DNA from: Mytilus trossulus
Taxonomy: Eukaryota > Mollusca > Bivalvia > Mytilida > Mytilidae
Assembly (NCBI RefSeq): GCF_036588685.1
Contig: NW_026963312.1
Coordinates: forward strand, 186,001-250,000
Direction: 5' to 3'
DNA length: 64,000 nt
Numbering within the stretch: the first letter of the stretch is position 1; every line of letters begins with the position of its first letter. A program made the position numbers and the translations under genes. Below the pieces are notes generated by a model. The model searched no databases. It was not told where the DNA came from and saw only the letters and a list, made by a program, of their open reading frames with translations. Below are positions 22,060 through 32,208 of the stretch, piece after piece.

Positions 22060-22480
22060 AATACAACACAAAACGCTTATATTCAATAAAATTTTGCAAA
22101 CTTTAATGAAAGTATATAGAATGATAAAATTTCTATTTTTTAAAGAGAATATTAAACTCTGACTGTTTAAAATTAAAAAGAAAATATTGAACATAAAACA
22201 TACTCACAATCTCAGAACTTTAAACATTGACAATTAATTTGTCAATTTGATTTTGCATTAGTGGCATCTATTAGCAATAGAAACTTGAAACATTTCCCGA
22301 GATTAAGAATTCGTTATTTTGCAACGTTTCTGTTTTGAATGAGTATTAATAACAAACAAATATTGAAAGATTTCTGAAAACATTGATGCTATACATAAAT
22401 TTAAATAAATTCGTAATCCTAAAACAAAACAGGACGCCCTATTCGAAAAGTCACTTCGACTGAGTGCAGGGAATCCTTCA
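22060..22480 (+). pseudogene. Decayed LINE 3' end in intron
   Basis: It aligns by eye with the LINE tail at 35169-35842: ATGATAAAATTTCT against ATGATAAAATATTA, AGCAATAGAAACTTGAAACA against TTAATAGAAACTGGAAGATA, and the end with CAAAACAGGACGCC. Reading frames are lost. Confidence 0.6.
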
Positions 22481-22823
22481 AAATATATATTTAAATATTT
22501 ATAAATATCTTACATAAATATGCATAATTGTATGATCTATTTGCATTTATTTCATTTGTGAGCCCAAGTTTGTTTTTAAGCAACAGGCACATTTTGGTGT
22601 AAAAATGATTTCCATAAGTAATGTATATATACTGGTAGTTAGTACTAAGTAATAAGTTATACATAGTATGTGTACATTTCTTCCTTTTTGCAGGTAACAG
22701 TTAGTAAACAGGGCTTTACTCTAGGACCTTTCAACTTCAGATAACAATGCCAATAACGTTAACAGATACAGATTGATATAAAAGACATATGATCATGCGA
22801 CTTAAAACTTATACGTTACATAC

Positions 22824-22886
22824 TTGGTGTACACATAAATTACAACCATCACAAAATATCATTTCGTTATTTTCTTCTTCTATGAT
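22824..22886 (-). CDS. HEPN-PHD gene, exon 8: PHD finger core
   Basis: Twenty-one codons between acceptor CTTTCAG and donor CAA|GTATGT read EEENNEMIFCDGCNLCVHQ. CD-x-CN-x-CVHQ gives zinc ligands three to five of the PHD finger. The open frame continues past the donor for only a few codons. Phase 0 on both sides. Confidence 0.9.
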
Positions 22887-23099
22887 CTGAAAGATAATAA
22901 AAATTATATTGTGGCAAAAAACATATAGCAGTTTATTTCTAGTTTTGATTGTTCTATAAAGTAATCTCTCAAAAATCTTAAGTTCAAATATTTGTATTTT
23001 AAACAATAATCAATAAACACATGGTTAATTTCAAAGGGAATACGATTTGAAAACTAGAATTGAGAAAGTAAGTGACGAAATTGCCACAAAATGGAAGTA

Positions 23100-23760
23100 A
23101 CCGGTAGTATTTTATTCAAGATTTTCATAAATGAGTAGGTCCGGTAAGGACCGATTTTGGCCTCAAATTTCAGGTTCATCTGACGAAACTTTTTAAACAC
23201 TTAAGTGTCTATTTCATTTGAATCAATTAGTTTTTGTGAAAGATTTCAACTGACTTAGTCATTAAAAACGATCCGATTCAAGCTCAAATATGAAAAATCT
23301 ACCAAATATGCCGAAAAATGTGACTTTTCTGATGGTTTTTTGTCAGAAATGAAAGTGGCCGCAACCGTGTTCATCATCAACCTTTATATATGTTATGTTT
23401 TATCATCAAATACAACTTACATTTCAATATTAAGGATGAACACGAACGCGGCTACATGTTGCAGTAAGGTTTCGATCTTGGTATTAATTACTTAGGACTT
23501 TAAACACTTATATTCCACTCTGTGACTGATAACATATCCGTATGTGGTATATTATTATCTGGTACAGAGTTACCTGTTATTTTACCCCGGAATAAATCTA
23601 CCTCTGGGTTTCAGTTTAGTATGAAGACAGTCATGTTTTGTGGGCACTAACACAAATATATAAGTGTTGAAGGCCGTATTTTAAACTCTAATTGTTTACT
23701 TTTGCTGTCTAATTTGTACTCATAGCACATCTTCTTTTTTAAAATAACCCTTTAAAAATG
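23100..23760. repeat. Intron with unclassified repeat
   Basis: The stretch with GTAGGTCCGGTAAGGACCGA (23132 on) has a long low-complexity body, and GTTGAAGGCCGTA at 23668 resembles an R2 fragment ending near 23740. I see no gene. Confidence 0.4.
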
Positions 23761-23893
23761 GGTATCATCAGTAAATCTTGTTCCATGAGGGTACTTTCAT
23801 CTCTTATATTACGATAGATTTTACAAAATAGTTTTTTTGTTGCATACAAGACTTGTTTCAGCATGATAATTTCGAGAATAAGAATATGCTTAC

Positions 23894-23964
23894 ATGTTTG
23901 CAAACATCGCATACTGCATTATCATCAACCTCTTTCTCAATTGGTATTTCCTGAACTTCTAGAC
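23894..23964 (-). CDS. HEPN-PHD gene, exon 7: start of PHD finger
   Basis: Between acceptor ACTCTAG and donor CAT|GTAAGC it reads LEVQEIPIEKEVDDNAVCDV and then CKH. The C-x2-C pair is the first zinc-ligand pair of the PHD. Phase 1 in, phase 0 out. Confidence 0.85.
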
Positions 23965-24575
23965 CTAGAGTTAGAATGAAATATCAATAATAAACGATTT
24001 GTTATAGTTATTTTGTACGAAAGCGGATACGTATGTTGTGTAAAACTTAACATCATTATTTAGATTTTGCAGTACCTTTAACCTATATTAAATATATAAA
24101 TTGCTAATTATTTTATATTTTATGTTATCTATCTTTTTTCATTTGATTTATACAATCAAATTAAAACTACAGGTACATACATTATTTGCAATTTTAATTT
24201 CGATATATTTCCTATTTGCATTTAAAAAAAAAGCTATGTTTTTTTAAGAATAGAGATCGTAAAAATTATGTTTTGGTCAGTAACATCAAGGAAATTTTAG
24301 GGTTACAGAACTCTTAACTATTTGCAAATAGTTTGAACGTATTATTCAAATATAAATGATAAAAGAAATCAAGTTTCTTAATGACTAAAATTGATGTTTT
24401 TCAAACTGACATAATCTGATGAAATTATTTCTGTAAAATGTGTGGTTTAAAGTTCTTTTATCTCTTAAATTTTTTTTTGTCAACAGGTCAAAGAGTATGT
24501 TTTGTCAAACTTTTATGAAAATTAAACGAGCCAAATTTTAAGCCAAAGTGTTAGGTATCCTCTTAAGTTGCTTAC

Positions 24576-24632
24576 CTCCAATTATATCGTCATCCTCTTC
24601 CTCCTCAAATCTTGCCTTCTTCTTTTGTTTTT
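24576..24632 (-). CDS. HEPN-PHD gene, exon 6: charged linker
   Basis: A 57-bp exon between acceptor TTTAAG and donor GGAG|GTAAGC reads KQKKKARFEEEEDDDIIG. It is a basic patch followed by an acidic run, a likely nuclear-localisation or protein-contact stretch. It is supported only by splice signals, phase and composition. Confidence 0.7.
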
Positions 24633-25149
24633 CTTAAATAAAGCATATTTTTTTCTTTATGGTTAATGACTTTCAACGATTTTATAGTAAGCTACAATTT
24701 ATTATTTTTTGGTGTGTAAATTTATGGTTGCATTACTGGTGTCTAACTGTCAACATTTAATTTAAAAAAAAAGAAAACATAAATTTCTTCGAACGTATAA
24801 GGTTGCTATAAAACCAGGTTTGAGCCATCGTTCTTTTTATGAAAATGTCAGGAATATGACGATTATTTTCCAGTGTCATTCCCTTGGTTGATATAGTCCA
24901 GCGTTTTAATATGTCTTATGTCAAGTTTTATGGACTCCCCCCTTGTTCAATTCACCTTAGAATTCCATATTTTATTTTATTAAAATTCAACTCACCACCA
25001 TTTTTTTTTTATCGTACTCGTATTTGAAATTATCAACAAAAAATATATATTTTAATAAACCATTTAAGTAAAAGATGCTTTCTCATCTGTGTCGTCACAG
25101 TGATATTACAAATGACTTTTCTGTAAATAAGCAGAATATTTTTAAAATA

Positions 25150-26175
25150 AAAAAGAAGATGTGGTATGATTGCCAATGAGACAACTATCCACAAAAGACC
25201 AAAATGACACAAACATTAACAATTATAGGTCACCGTACGGCCTTCAACAATGAGCAAAGCCCATACCGCATATAGTCAGCTATAAAAGGCCCCGATAAGA
25301 CAATGTAAAACAATTCAAGCGAGAAAACTAACGGCCCCATTTATGTAAAAAAAAATGAACGAAAAACAAATATGTAACACATAAACAAACGACAACCACT
25401 GAACTACAGGCTCCTGACTTGCGACAGGCACATACATAAATAATGTGGCGGGGTTAAACATTTTAGCGGGATCCGAACCCATCCCCTAACCTGGGACAGT
25501 GGTATAACAGTACAACATAAGAACGAACTATAAAAATCAGTTGAAAAAGGCTTAACTCATCAGATAGACAAAAAATAAAAGTGGACGTGGCCGGGTACTT
25601 ATACATCCCGACACAAAAAGACACAATGAACAGATCTGAGAGTACTCGCAGTTATCTGACAGCTAGTTCAAAGCCATTAACAACTAATAACAAAAAATCA
25701 TGCCTCTAAGACTAAGCAACCAATCCGTACACATCCATTATACAATGGATTAAGTGTAAAGACGTCATAAACAGCCAGAGAAAAACATGACCTTGTGCAA
25801 TGCCCATTTACAGGTATCGACAGATTGTAGATCCATGAAAATGTATATGTATATAACATACTAGTAATATTTAATTAGCTTTTAATCTACTTATAACAAA
25901 GTCAATATTTATACCAATAAAAACAATATTCAATGATCTTATCACAGTGTTGAATAGGTAACCTTTAAGAATAAGTTTATTTAAAGGAGCAACAAGTTTA
26001 TATGGATCATTTCTAAATTTCCGGGCACGGTTAACAACATTTCCGTAAAAATGAGGATGTGCTATCCCGTTTGAAATAAGTTTTCTACAGGTACAAGGTA
26101 CAAGTTTTCTACAGGTAACAATATTTGACAAGATTAATGCGCTAACGTTGTTTAATTTCTTTTTGAAGAATATAT
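25150..26175 (-). mobile_element. R2 mobile element with coding tail, in intron
   Basis: The minus strand at 26130-25871 keeps an open frame with GIAHPHFYGNVVNRARKF, then LVAPLNKLILKGY and VIRSLNIVF, ending in TAA. It matches the tail at 3380-3133. The non-coding part follows down to 25150, which on the plus strand begins AAGAAGATGTGGTATGATTG and contains CAGGCTCCTGACTTGCGACA. A small internal duplication (TTTTCTACAGGTA twice, 26080-26118) lies in the frame. This copy shows that both R2 subtypes belong to one element family. Confidence 0.7.
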
Positions 26176-26397
26176 GCAAATGAATATCAAAATAAATATT
26201 TACATGTGTTTATCGCGTTTCTTGAAAACTTAATTTCCGTTTATAGTATTTAAACATGTGTGGTTGGTGTACTCGTGTTGGAATTGTCTTAAATTTTCAA
26301 AGGTCATGTACATCATATTCAATTAATTTTTAATAATGGCACTAAATCACGAAAGAAATAAAGTTCCCTGTTTATTCTTCAATACGATAAAATATAC

Positions 26398-26442
26398 CTT
26401 CAATTGCATGTTCTTCTTGCTCTTCCATTGTGTCATATTCCC
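26398..26442 (-). CDS. HEPN-PHD gene, exon 5: acidic helical segment
   Basis: 45 bp between acceptor TTTTACAG and donor GAAG|GTATAT read EYDTMEEQEEHAIE. Phase 1 on both sides, matching neighbours. Assignment rests on splice signals and phase. Confidence 0.65.
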
Positions 26443-27620
26443 CTGTAAAATTGATTGGTTTCATAAACTTTGATCGTTTTTCTTCTTTTTTTTTTTTACA
26501 TTAACCATTACATGTATATGAATTAATGAAATAAAAAAACAAATTTAAATACATTTCCATGATTATCGATATTATGAAGTACATATAGTTGTTGATACCA
26601 AACACACTGAACAGTTAGCTGCAAAATACAAGTAATTTCATTTTTTTAATATATAAGTTAATAAGGCCACAATAGTATAACGGCTTCAAAGTCATAAATC
26701 AATTGAGAGAGAAAAAAAAACGGGTTACAAAAAAAAAAACCGAGGGAAACACATAAACTCTAAGACGATAACAACGAAACAATAGAACACTGAGATACAA
26801 CCAAAATCAAACCGACAATGTAACATACAAAGAAACGAATTATTAGTTAAACTGAATTTAAAAATGCTTTATTTATATTCCTTTTATCGTTTAATATATT
26901 CAAACGAAAGCTTAGCGAGATACTATTGGATTCTTTTTGTGCTTCGATTCTATCCGGAATGTTTTGTAAGATTCAAATATTTTTTTATTATCTTCTAAAA
27001 TCGTTTTATTTCACTATAAATGTATTGAAAAATCTTTGTCGTCAGATCCGATGAGTATAAATCAATCAATCAAGGATACAGAAACAGATAAGACCTATAC
27101 GCCTTTAAAAACGACTGAAAGTAAGATATTTCATTGATTTGAAACACATGCCACTTTCGATATATCTAATATATTGGAGCAGCAAATAATAGTCATCATA
27201 GTTGTATAAATTTCCTATTTATATATCAACTTATAGTTTATTCTAGAATAAAAATGTATACCTGAACTTGTAACACTAAGCTGAAAATTGAGTGTGATCT
27301 TCAGTATTTGATTAAACTGTAAGTTATTCTGCTAACATTTTTTGGAATATACTCATCAAGCGACAAAAAGATAAAAAAAAAATGCGTAAACTAAATATGG
27401 ACCTAGACCGGGTGTGTTTGCTGGTTGAGCGTCCTTAACCACTCCCTTTTCATGAATCAACCGTCATATTTATCGCGAATCACTTTAAGAATACAAGTAT
27501 GCTTAATTTGCAAAATATACTAATAAGTTGAAATCTTAAGATCAAAGACCGCGAAAACATGCTTTTCTTTACAAATATTTTCGTGTATGTTTTGATTTCT
27601 GACATTGCCATTTTACTCAC

Positions 27621-27650
27621 TTCGTGCTTCATCAAATCGGTCAAAACATT
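27621..27650 (-). CDS. HEPN-PHD gene, exon 4 (30-bp microexon)
   Basis: Acceptor ATTTCAG and donor GAA|GTGAGT enclose 30 bp reading CFDRFDEAR. Phase 1 on both sides. It is short, so chance is possible; the strong donor and the fitting phase argue for it. Confidence 0.5.
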
Positions 27651-27784
27651 CTGAAATTAATATGAAAAAGTCACATGTCATACATCTTAACAATAGCAAG
27701 TTCGATATCATGTTCATTGACCATTTACTAAAGAAAAGTGTACTTTCTTTGGTGAAGTTCGTGTGTATGTTCTTTTTCAATGTT

Positions 27785-27900
27785 TTAATTGTTGTTGTTG
27801 AAGGCCGTACTTTAACCTATAATGGTTTACTTTTTAAATTGTTATTTGGATGGAGAGTTGTCTCATTGGCACTCACACCACATCTTCCTACATCTATAAA
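27785..27900 (+). repeat. R2 repeat fragment in intron
   Basis: It contains GTTGAAGGCCGTACTTTAAC and GGAGAGTTGTCTCATTGGCA. Non-coding. Confidence 0.7.
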
Positions 27901-28676
27901 CGTCTTGTTTTTCATTTGTTCTGAAAGGTAATTGTGTTGGTGTAACTTTTCCATGGCCAGTCTTGTGAAGAAAATGTACATGCACTTAATTATTTAAAGT
28001 TTATGAATTTGTTAAAATCTGGGGACAAAATGACGGAAAACATCTACTGATTCGATGTTGGTTATTTTTTTTATTAAGGATTGCGATTTCAAGTCGTGAT
28101 TTAACTTGAATAATACAAAGGTTGTCACGTATAGAGAAGGAACTGTTTGTTCTTTGTTAAAAAAAAAAGTGTTTACAGAAACATTCCACAGATTTCATCT
28201 TTGGTAACTGTTTGTTTTTTCGAGAACTGTTGTTAGTTTTTTCGTGTCTTTTTTCGTTCGCCATTTTGGTAGTCCTAACATGTTCACTTGGTATCATCTA
28301 TATTTTAGAATGAATCCGTTGCAAATATGTTTTATCCTATAAAAAAATTATACACGTAAGAGGTTAAGTACCCATAAAACCAGTTTTAATACGTCATTTT
28401 CTACATAAGGAAATGCCTGTAGCAAGTAAGGAATATGAAAGTAAATTAATTCGTTTGATGTATTTTGATTTTGCCATTTGATCATTGACTTTCTGCTTGA
28501 CTTCTGCGAGTTCAGTATTTTTGATATTTTTATTTTTTATGAGCTAGAAACGCATCACTATTTCATCAAACATAAAAGAAGATCAGTTTCAGTACCAATT
28601 CCGTGTTACGATTTATACATGTTATAACAAATTAACTAAGAAAAACATCAACATTTTATATATAGTGAAACATTAC

Positions 28677-29129
28677 TTCTAATGACACTCCTCTTTAGCT
28701 TTCTATAGTTTGCCATGGTTCGAATCTTTTCTTTTTCCATATCGTTCTGTTTTTCTAGGTTCACGATTTTGTTTTTATTTGCTTCACATTTATTTTCCAA
28801 ATCTTTGATCTTTTGACGACTTTTCTCTTCCTGTTTTTTTTCCACACCACTCTGTTTTTCTAGGGTTTTCAGTTTTTCATTAGTTGCTTCACATTTCTGT
28901 TCCAATTCTGCAATCTTCTGACGACTTGTTTCTTCCTGTCTTTTGAGAGCTTGAATTAGTTCACAATTTTTTTCATGCTGCTTTTCCATGTTTTTAATCT
29001 TTTCGAGATTCTCTTCACACATGTTGCAGCAAACAGTGTTATGACACAATGGACATTCGTTTAAACAGCTACCATCAGTTAACGATGAAGTGCATTCTGT
29101 TTTGATCGTTTGTCTTTCAGATTTTATGT
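28677..29129 (-). CDS. HEPN-PHD gene, exon 3: Cys cluster and coiled coil
   Basis: The exon runs from acceptor ATTTTTTAG to donor AGAA|GTAATG and encodes 151 codons. It starts DIKSERQTIKTECTSSL and carries CPLCHNTVCCNMCEENL, a compact Cys-rich patch that could bind zinc. About 110 residues of heptad-like Lys/Glu/Gln repeats follow (QKIAELEQKCEATNEKLKTL, repeated once in altered form). The doubled RQKIxxLExKCEAxxxK unit points to an internal duplication. A coiled coil implies self-association. Phase 1 in and out. Confidence 0.75.
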
Positions 29130-30069
29130 CTAAAAAATAGAATGTGTGTTTGCTTATCTTAATGTTACAATTATTCATAACGTTACCAATTATCATTCAA
29201 AATATATCGTTTAACATATAATATACAAAAACACATGTGTAAAATGTAATTTCGATCATTGAAATTAATCATTGTAAATTCTACAATGATACCAAGTCCC
29301 ATGATGTGCCAGTCCATAAATCATGAGGATTTGGATGGGAATTAACGTAATGTAGAATTAAGGGCAAAAATATAAAGAATAGAGAAAAAATGACTCAGAG
29401 AATAAAACAATCAATAGTAGTATAGAACGGTTGTTCAAAGATCTTTAGACCAATTAATCGATTTAGAGAAAACAAATCTGGTCACACACTGAAAGATAGA
29501 GAATAACGGGGTGCTTATATAGAAAGAAAAATAAAGTAATTTTTTTAGAAACAAATAGTATTTAATTTTTTTAGAAACAAATAGTATTTAATTTTTTTTT
29601 AAACCAAGGGCTCTCGTATACAATCTCTCATTCATGGACAAAGATATCTCTTGAATTTACATTGCAATACAAATTTTTTGGAATTTATTTATTCTGTTTA
29701 ATTCATATACATCCTTTTAAGTATAATATATGGATTTTTTACGTGATAATTTCCAAAAAAATGGCTAAACATTAATGAAAAATATTGGAAAATCATCAGA
29801 AAGGGATACTTTCAGATGGCAGTAGCAAAAAATGAAGTGTACCATCATATGCTTTTTCTTCACCATGTTTTAACAGTATTATAAACCCAAAAATCAGGTT
29901 AAGAAAAAAGTTTAGTTCTAGAAAATTTGATTCATATGCTTAATGTGTCTCTTTCAAATCGATTTACGAAATATGAACAACGGCAAACCACTATCGCCTT
30001 GATTTATATAACTGCAAAGATTTTTGTTTATCAGTATTTATCTGCATGCCTTAAACGTTAAAGTATGTT

Positions 30070-30410
30070 TTATGTTGATGCCTCTGCTGGTGGACTGTCA
30101 GTCCCCGATGGTATCACCAGCCCAGTAGCCAGTACTCCGGTACTGACATGAAAAAATTGATTTTTTTGTGTTATTAAATTTGCTGTTTCAAAATGATAAA
30201 AATTATTATAAAGTAAGGAATGTATCTCCCTCATGCAAAGCTCTGATTCCTTTCACGGATTTGCCTATACTTTTTGGAACTTTTGGATTATAGCTCTTCG
30301 TCTTTTATATAAGCTTTGGATTTTACATATTTTGGCCACGAGCATCACTGAAGAGACATGTATTGTCGAGAGGCGCATCTGGTGCAGAAAACATTGGTAC
30401 CGTTTATGTT
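30070..30410 (+). mobile_element. Retrozyme monomer, diverged
   Basis: It has the same body as the 4774-5266 repeat, in plus orientation: GATGCCTCTGCTGGTGGACT, GGTATCACCAGCCCAGTAG, TTTTTGGAACTTTTGGAT. The ribozyme region follows at 30342-30385. It lies in an intron of the HEPN-PHD gene, antisense to it. Confidence 0.7.
30342..30385 (+). ncRNA. Degenerate hammerhead ribozyme
   Basis: Stem I GCATCA/TGGTGC is kept. The core reads CTGAAGA instead of CTGATGA and CGAGAGG instead of CGAAAC, and the ATC cleavage triplet is present. With two invariant boxes changed, activity is unlikely. Confidence 0.6.
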
Positions 30411-30523
30411 TTTAAATATGAGATATCGGAGCTAAATATTGATTTGACACATCATACAATGATTTTAACGAATTCGGTATTCTGTTAAAACAATTTCTAC
30501 CACGACTTAGCTTCTACATGTAC

Positions 30524-30641
30524 CTTTATCTTGCTGCAAGTCTTCGTTCATTTCTTCTTTCACAGCACCAACCTGATGTGGACTATTGTTTGTGAATATG
30601 TCAGTACCTATCCTGCCGAGCTGTTTCCTTATACTAAGACA
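30524..30641 (-). CDS. HEPN-PHD gene, exon 2
   Basis: Acceptor TTATGCAG and donor AAAG|GTACAT enclose 118 bp reading CLSIRKQLGRIGTDIF, then QVGAVKEEMNEDLQQDK. Phase 0 in, phase 1 out. No domain recognised; it links the HEPN and coiled-coil exons. Confidence 0.65.
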
Positions 30642-30804
30642 CTGCATAAATAGAGACTTATTTGAAAACACATATTTATTGAAGCAAACTTTTTTTACAA
30701 ATGAATTTAATTACTTTATATATATTTATATCTGGTGGAATTATTGAATGTTTGTGTATAAGTATTGTCTCGGGTACCACTGAAATAAGTATTTCTACAC
30801 AGAT

Positions 30805-31140
30805 ATAGGAAGAGTTCAATATGAGTGCCAACGAGACAAGTAACAATTTATAAAAGTAAACCATTATAGGTCAAGGTACGGCCTTCAACATGGAGCCTTG
30901 GCTCACACCGGACAGCAAGCTATAAAGGGCCCAAAAAATCACTAGCGTTAAACCATTTAAAACGGGAAAACCAACGGTCTAATCTATAAATAAAAAAAAG
31001 AAACGATAAACACTTTTGAACCACATAAACAGACGACAACCACTGAACATCAGATTCCTGATTTAGGACAGGTGTAAACAATTGCAGCAGGATTAAATGT
31101 TTTAATGGTACCAAACCTTCTCCCTTATCTGAAGCAATAG
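30805..31140 (-). repeat. R2 repeat copy in intron
   Basis: The plus strand shows GGTACGGCCTTCAACA, GCAAGCTATAAAGGGCCC and CAGACGACAACCACTGAACA, the order of the R2 non-coding part. Confidence 0.75.
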
Positions 31141-31227
31141 TATAAAATCACAACATGGAAAGACACACGTTCTAGTCAGTCATATATTTCTAAATATCAT
31201 GAATTTGCGATTTTCAACAATTTTAAA

Positions 31228-31500
31228 ATTGAGAATGGAAATGGGGATATGTTAAAGAGACAACAACCCGACCATAGACAAAACAACAGAAGAAGGTCAC
31301 CAACAGGTCTTCAATGTAGCGAGAAATTCCCGCACACGGAGGGGTCCTTCAGCTGGCCCCTTAACAAATATAAAGTAGTTCTGTGATAATGAAAGCCATA
31401 CTAACTTCCAAATTGTACACAAGAAACTAAAATTAAAATAATTTAAGACTAACAAAGGCCAGAGGCTCCTGAAGTTGGGACAGGCGCAAAAATGTCACCA
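31228..31500 (-). repeat. R2 repeat copy directly next to exon 1
   Basis: The plus strand runs from AAATTGAGAATGGAAATGGG through TTCAGCTGGCCCCTT to GGGACAGGCGCAAAAATG. It ends only about 30 bp from the splice donor of exon 1, so this intron was invaded close to the splice site. Confidence 0.8.
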
Positions 31501-31528
31501 GTATGGCGGAAGAAGAGATTAAATTTAC

Positions 31529-32208
31529 CTTTTCATCTTTTATCTTGTCGACCATATCTTTTACACACTTGACGTCAAAATTAGATATCTTCAATAAATC
31601 AATACTCGTATTGACTGATTCTTCAAAGCAAGTAGGTTGAACTTTACTAGCTAAACCTAGAACGGATCCTTCTAGCATTGTCCACCACCTATCTAGGGTT
31701 TCTTGGTCAACAGATGATAAGCTTTCTTCGTGGTTCAGTCTGTATACTATATCATTGATTGTTCTCAACCACGTGTCCTCAGCAGGACGTAAGCTTCCAC
31801 AGTTTTTTATCAGTGTATATGCTAGCATGATGTCAAGTTTATCCAATGAACATCGGTCGTTAATTCTAACGTCGCAAATGCAATTTTGTTTTACAGTATT
31901 TCCAATGACAATGAAATGTTCTGGTGTCATATTTTGTCCTACTTTGAAAAGTTCCTTTATTTCTTCTTCTTTTAAACATCTGTCAGTCTTTCGCACAAAT
32001 GCAGAGTGCTCACATTCACAACATGCTACAGAATTTCTCCAAAGATGGTAAATAGAATGCTTGTGGAAATCAAGAAACTTTACAAATGAGTTATCGAAGT
32101 TGATGAGTATGTTTGATTTTATAAATGACCGGACAACCTTCCAAGAAATTTGTTCTGAAAATATCAACAGTTTTAAGAACTGCTTTTCCTTTACTGTACT
32201 CATTGTCG
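31529..32208 (-). CDS. HEPN-PHD gene, exon 1: DZIP3-like HEPN domain
   Basis: The exon follows an acceptor (TTTTGCAG|CGACA) and holds the start ATG at 32203, so an upstream untranslated exon is likely. It encodes 225 residues to donor AAG|GTAAAT. FLDFHKHSIYHLWR, a Cys pair region (ACCECEHSAF), CSLDKLDIMLAYTLIKNC and WLRTINDIVYRLNHEESL correspond to the DZIP3-like HEPN domain family, which is abundant in bivalves. The R155-L-N-H158 segment takes the place of the HEPN R-x4-6-H motif but is shorter, so RNase activity is doubtful. An RNA- or protein-binding role is the safer guess. Confidence 0.75.

Larger units (their letters stand above)
16571..32208 (-). other. Gene model: HEPN - coiled coil - PHD - ePHD protein
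   Basis: Eleven exons (32208-31529, 30641-30524, 29129-28677, 27650-27621, 26442-26398, 24632-24576, 23964-23894, 22886-22824, 21921-21803, 19299-19194, 18846-18679) all have AG/GT borders. Their phases chain without a break and give 635 codons from ATG 32203. Order: DZIP3-like HEPN domain (1-190), Cys cluster (about 282-297), coiled coil (300-410), acidic/basic linker (425-470), PHD finger (477-525), zinc knuckle (530-550) and extended PHD (545-635). PHD plus ePHD modules read histone tails in JADE, BRPF and AF10 proteins; HEPN domains are often RNA-binding or RNA-cutting. The combination is new to me. The model rests on phase and motif logic, not transcripts; two adjacent genes remain possible. 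The 3' end is unresolved. Confidence 0.65.
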
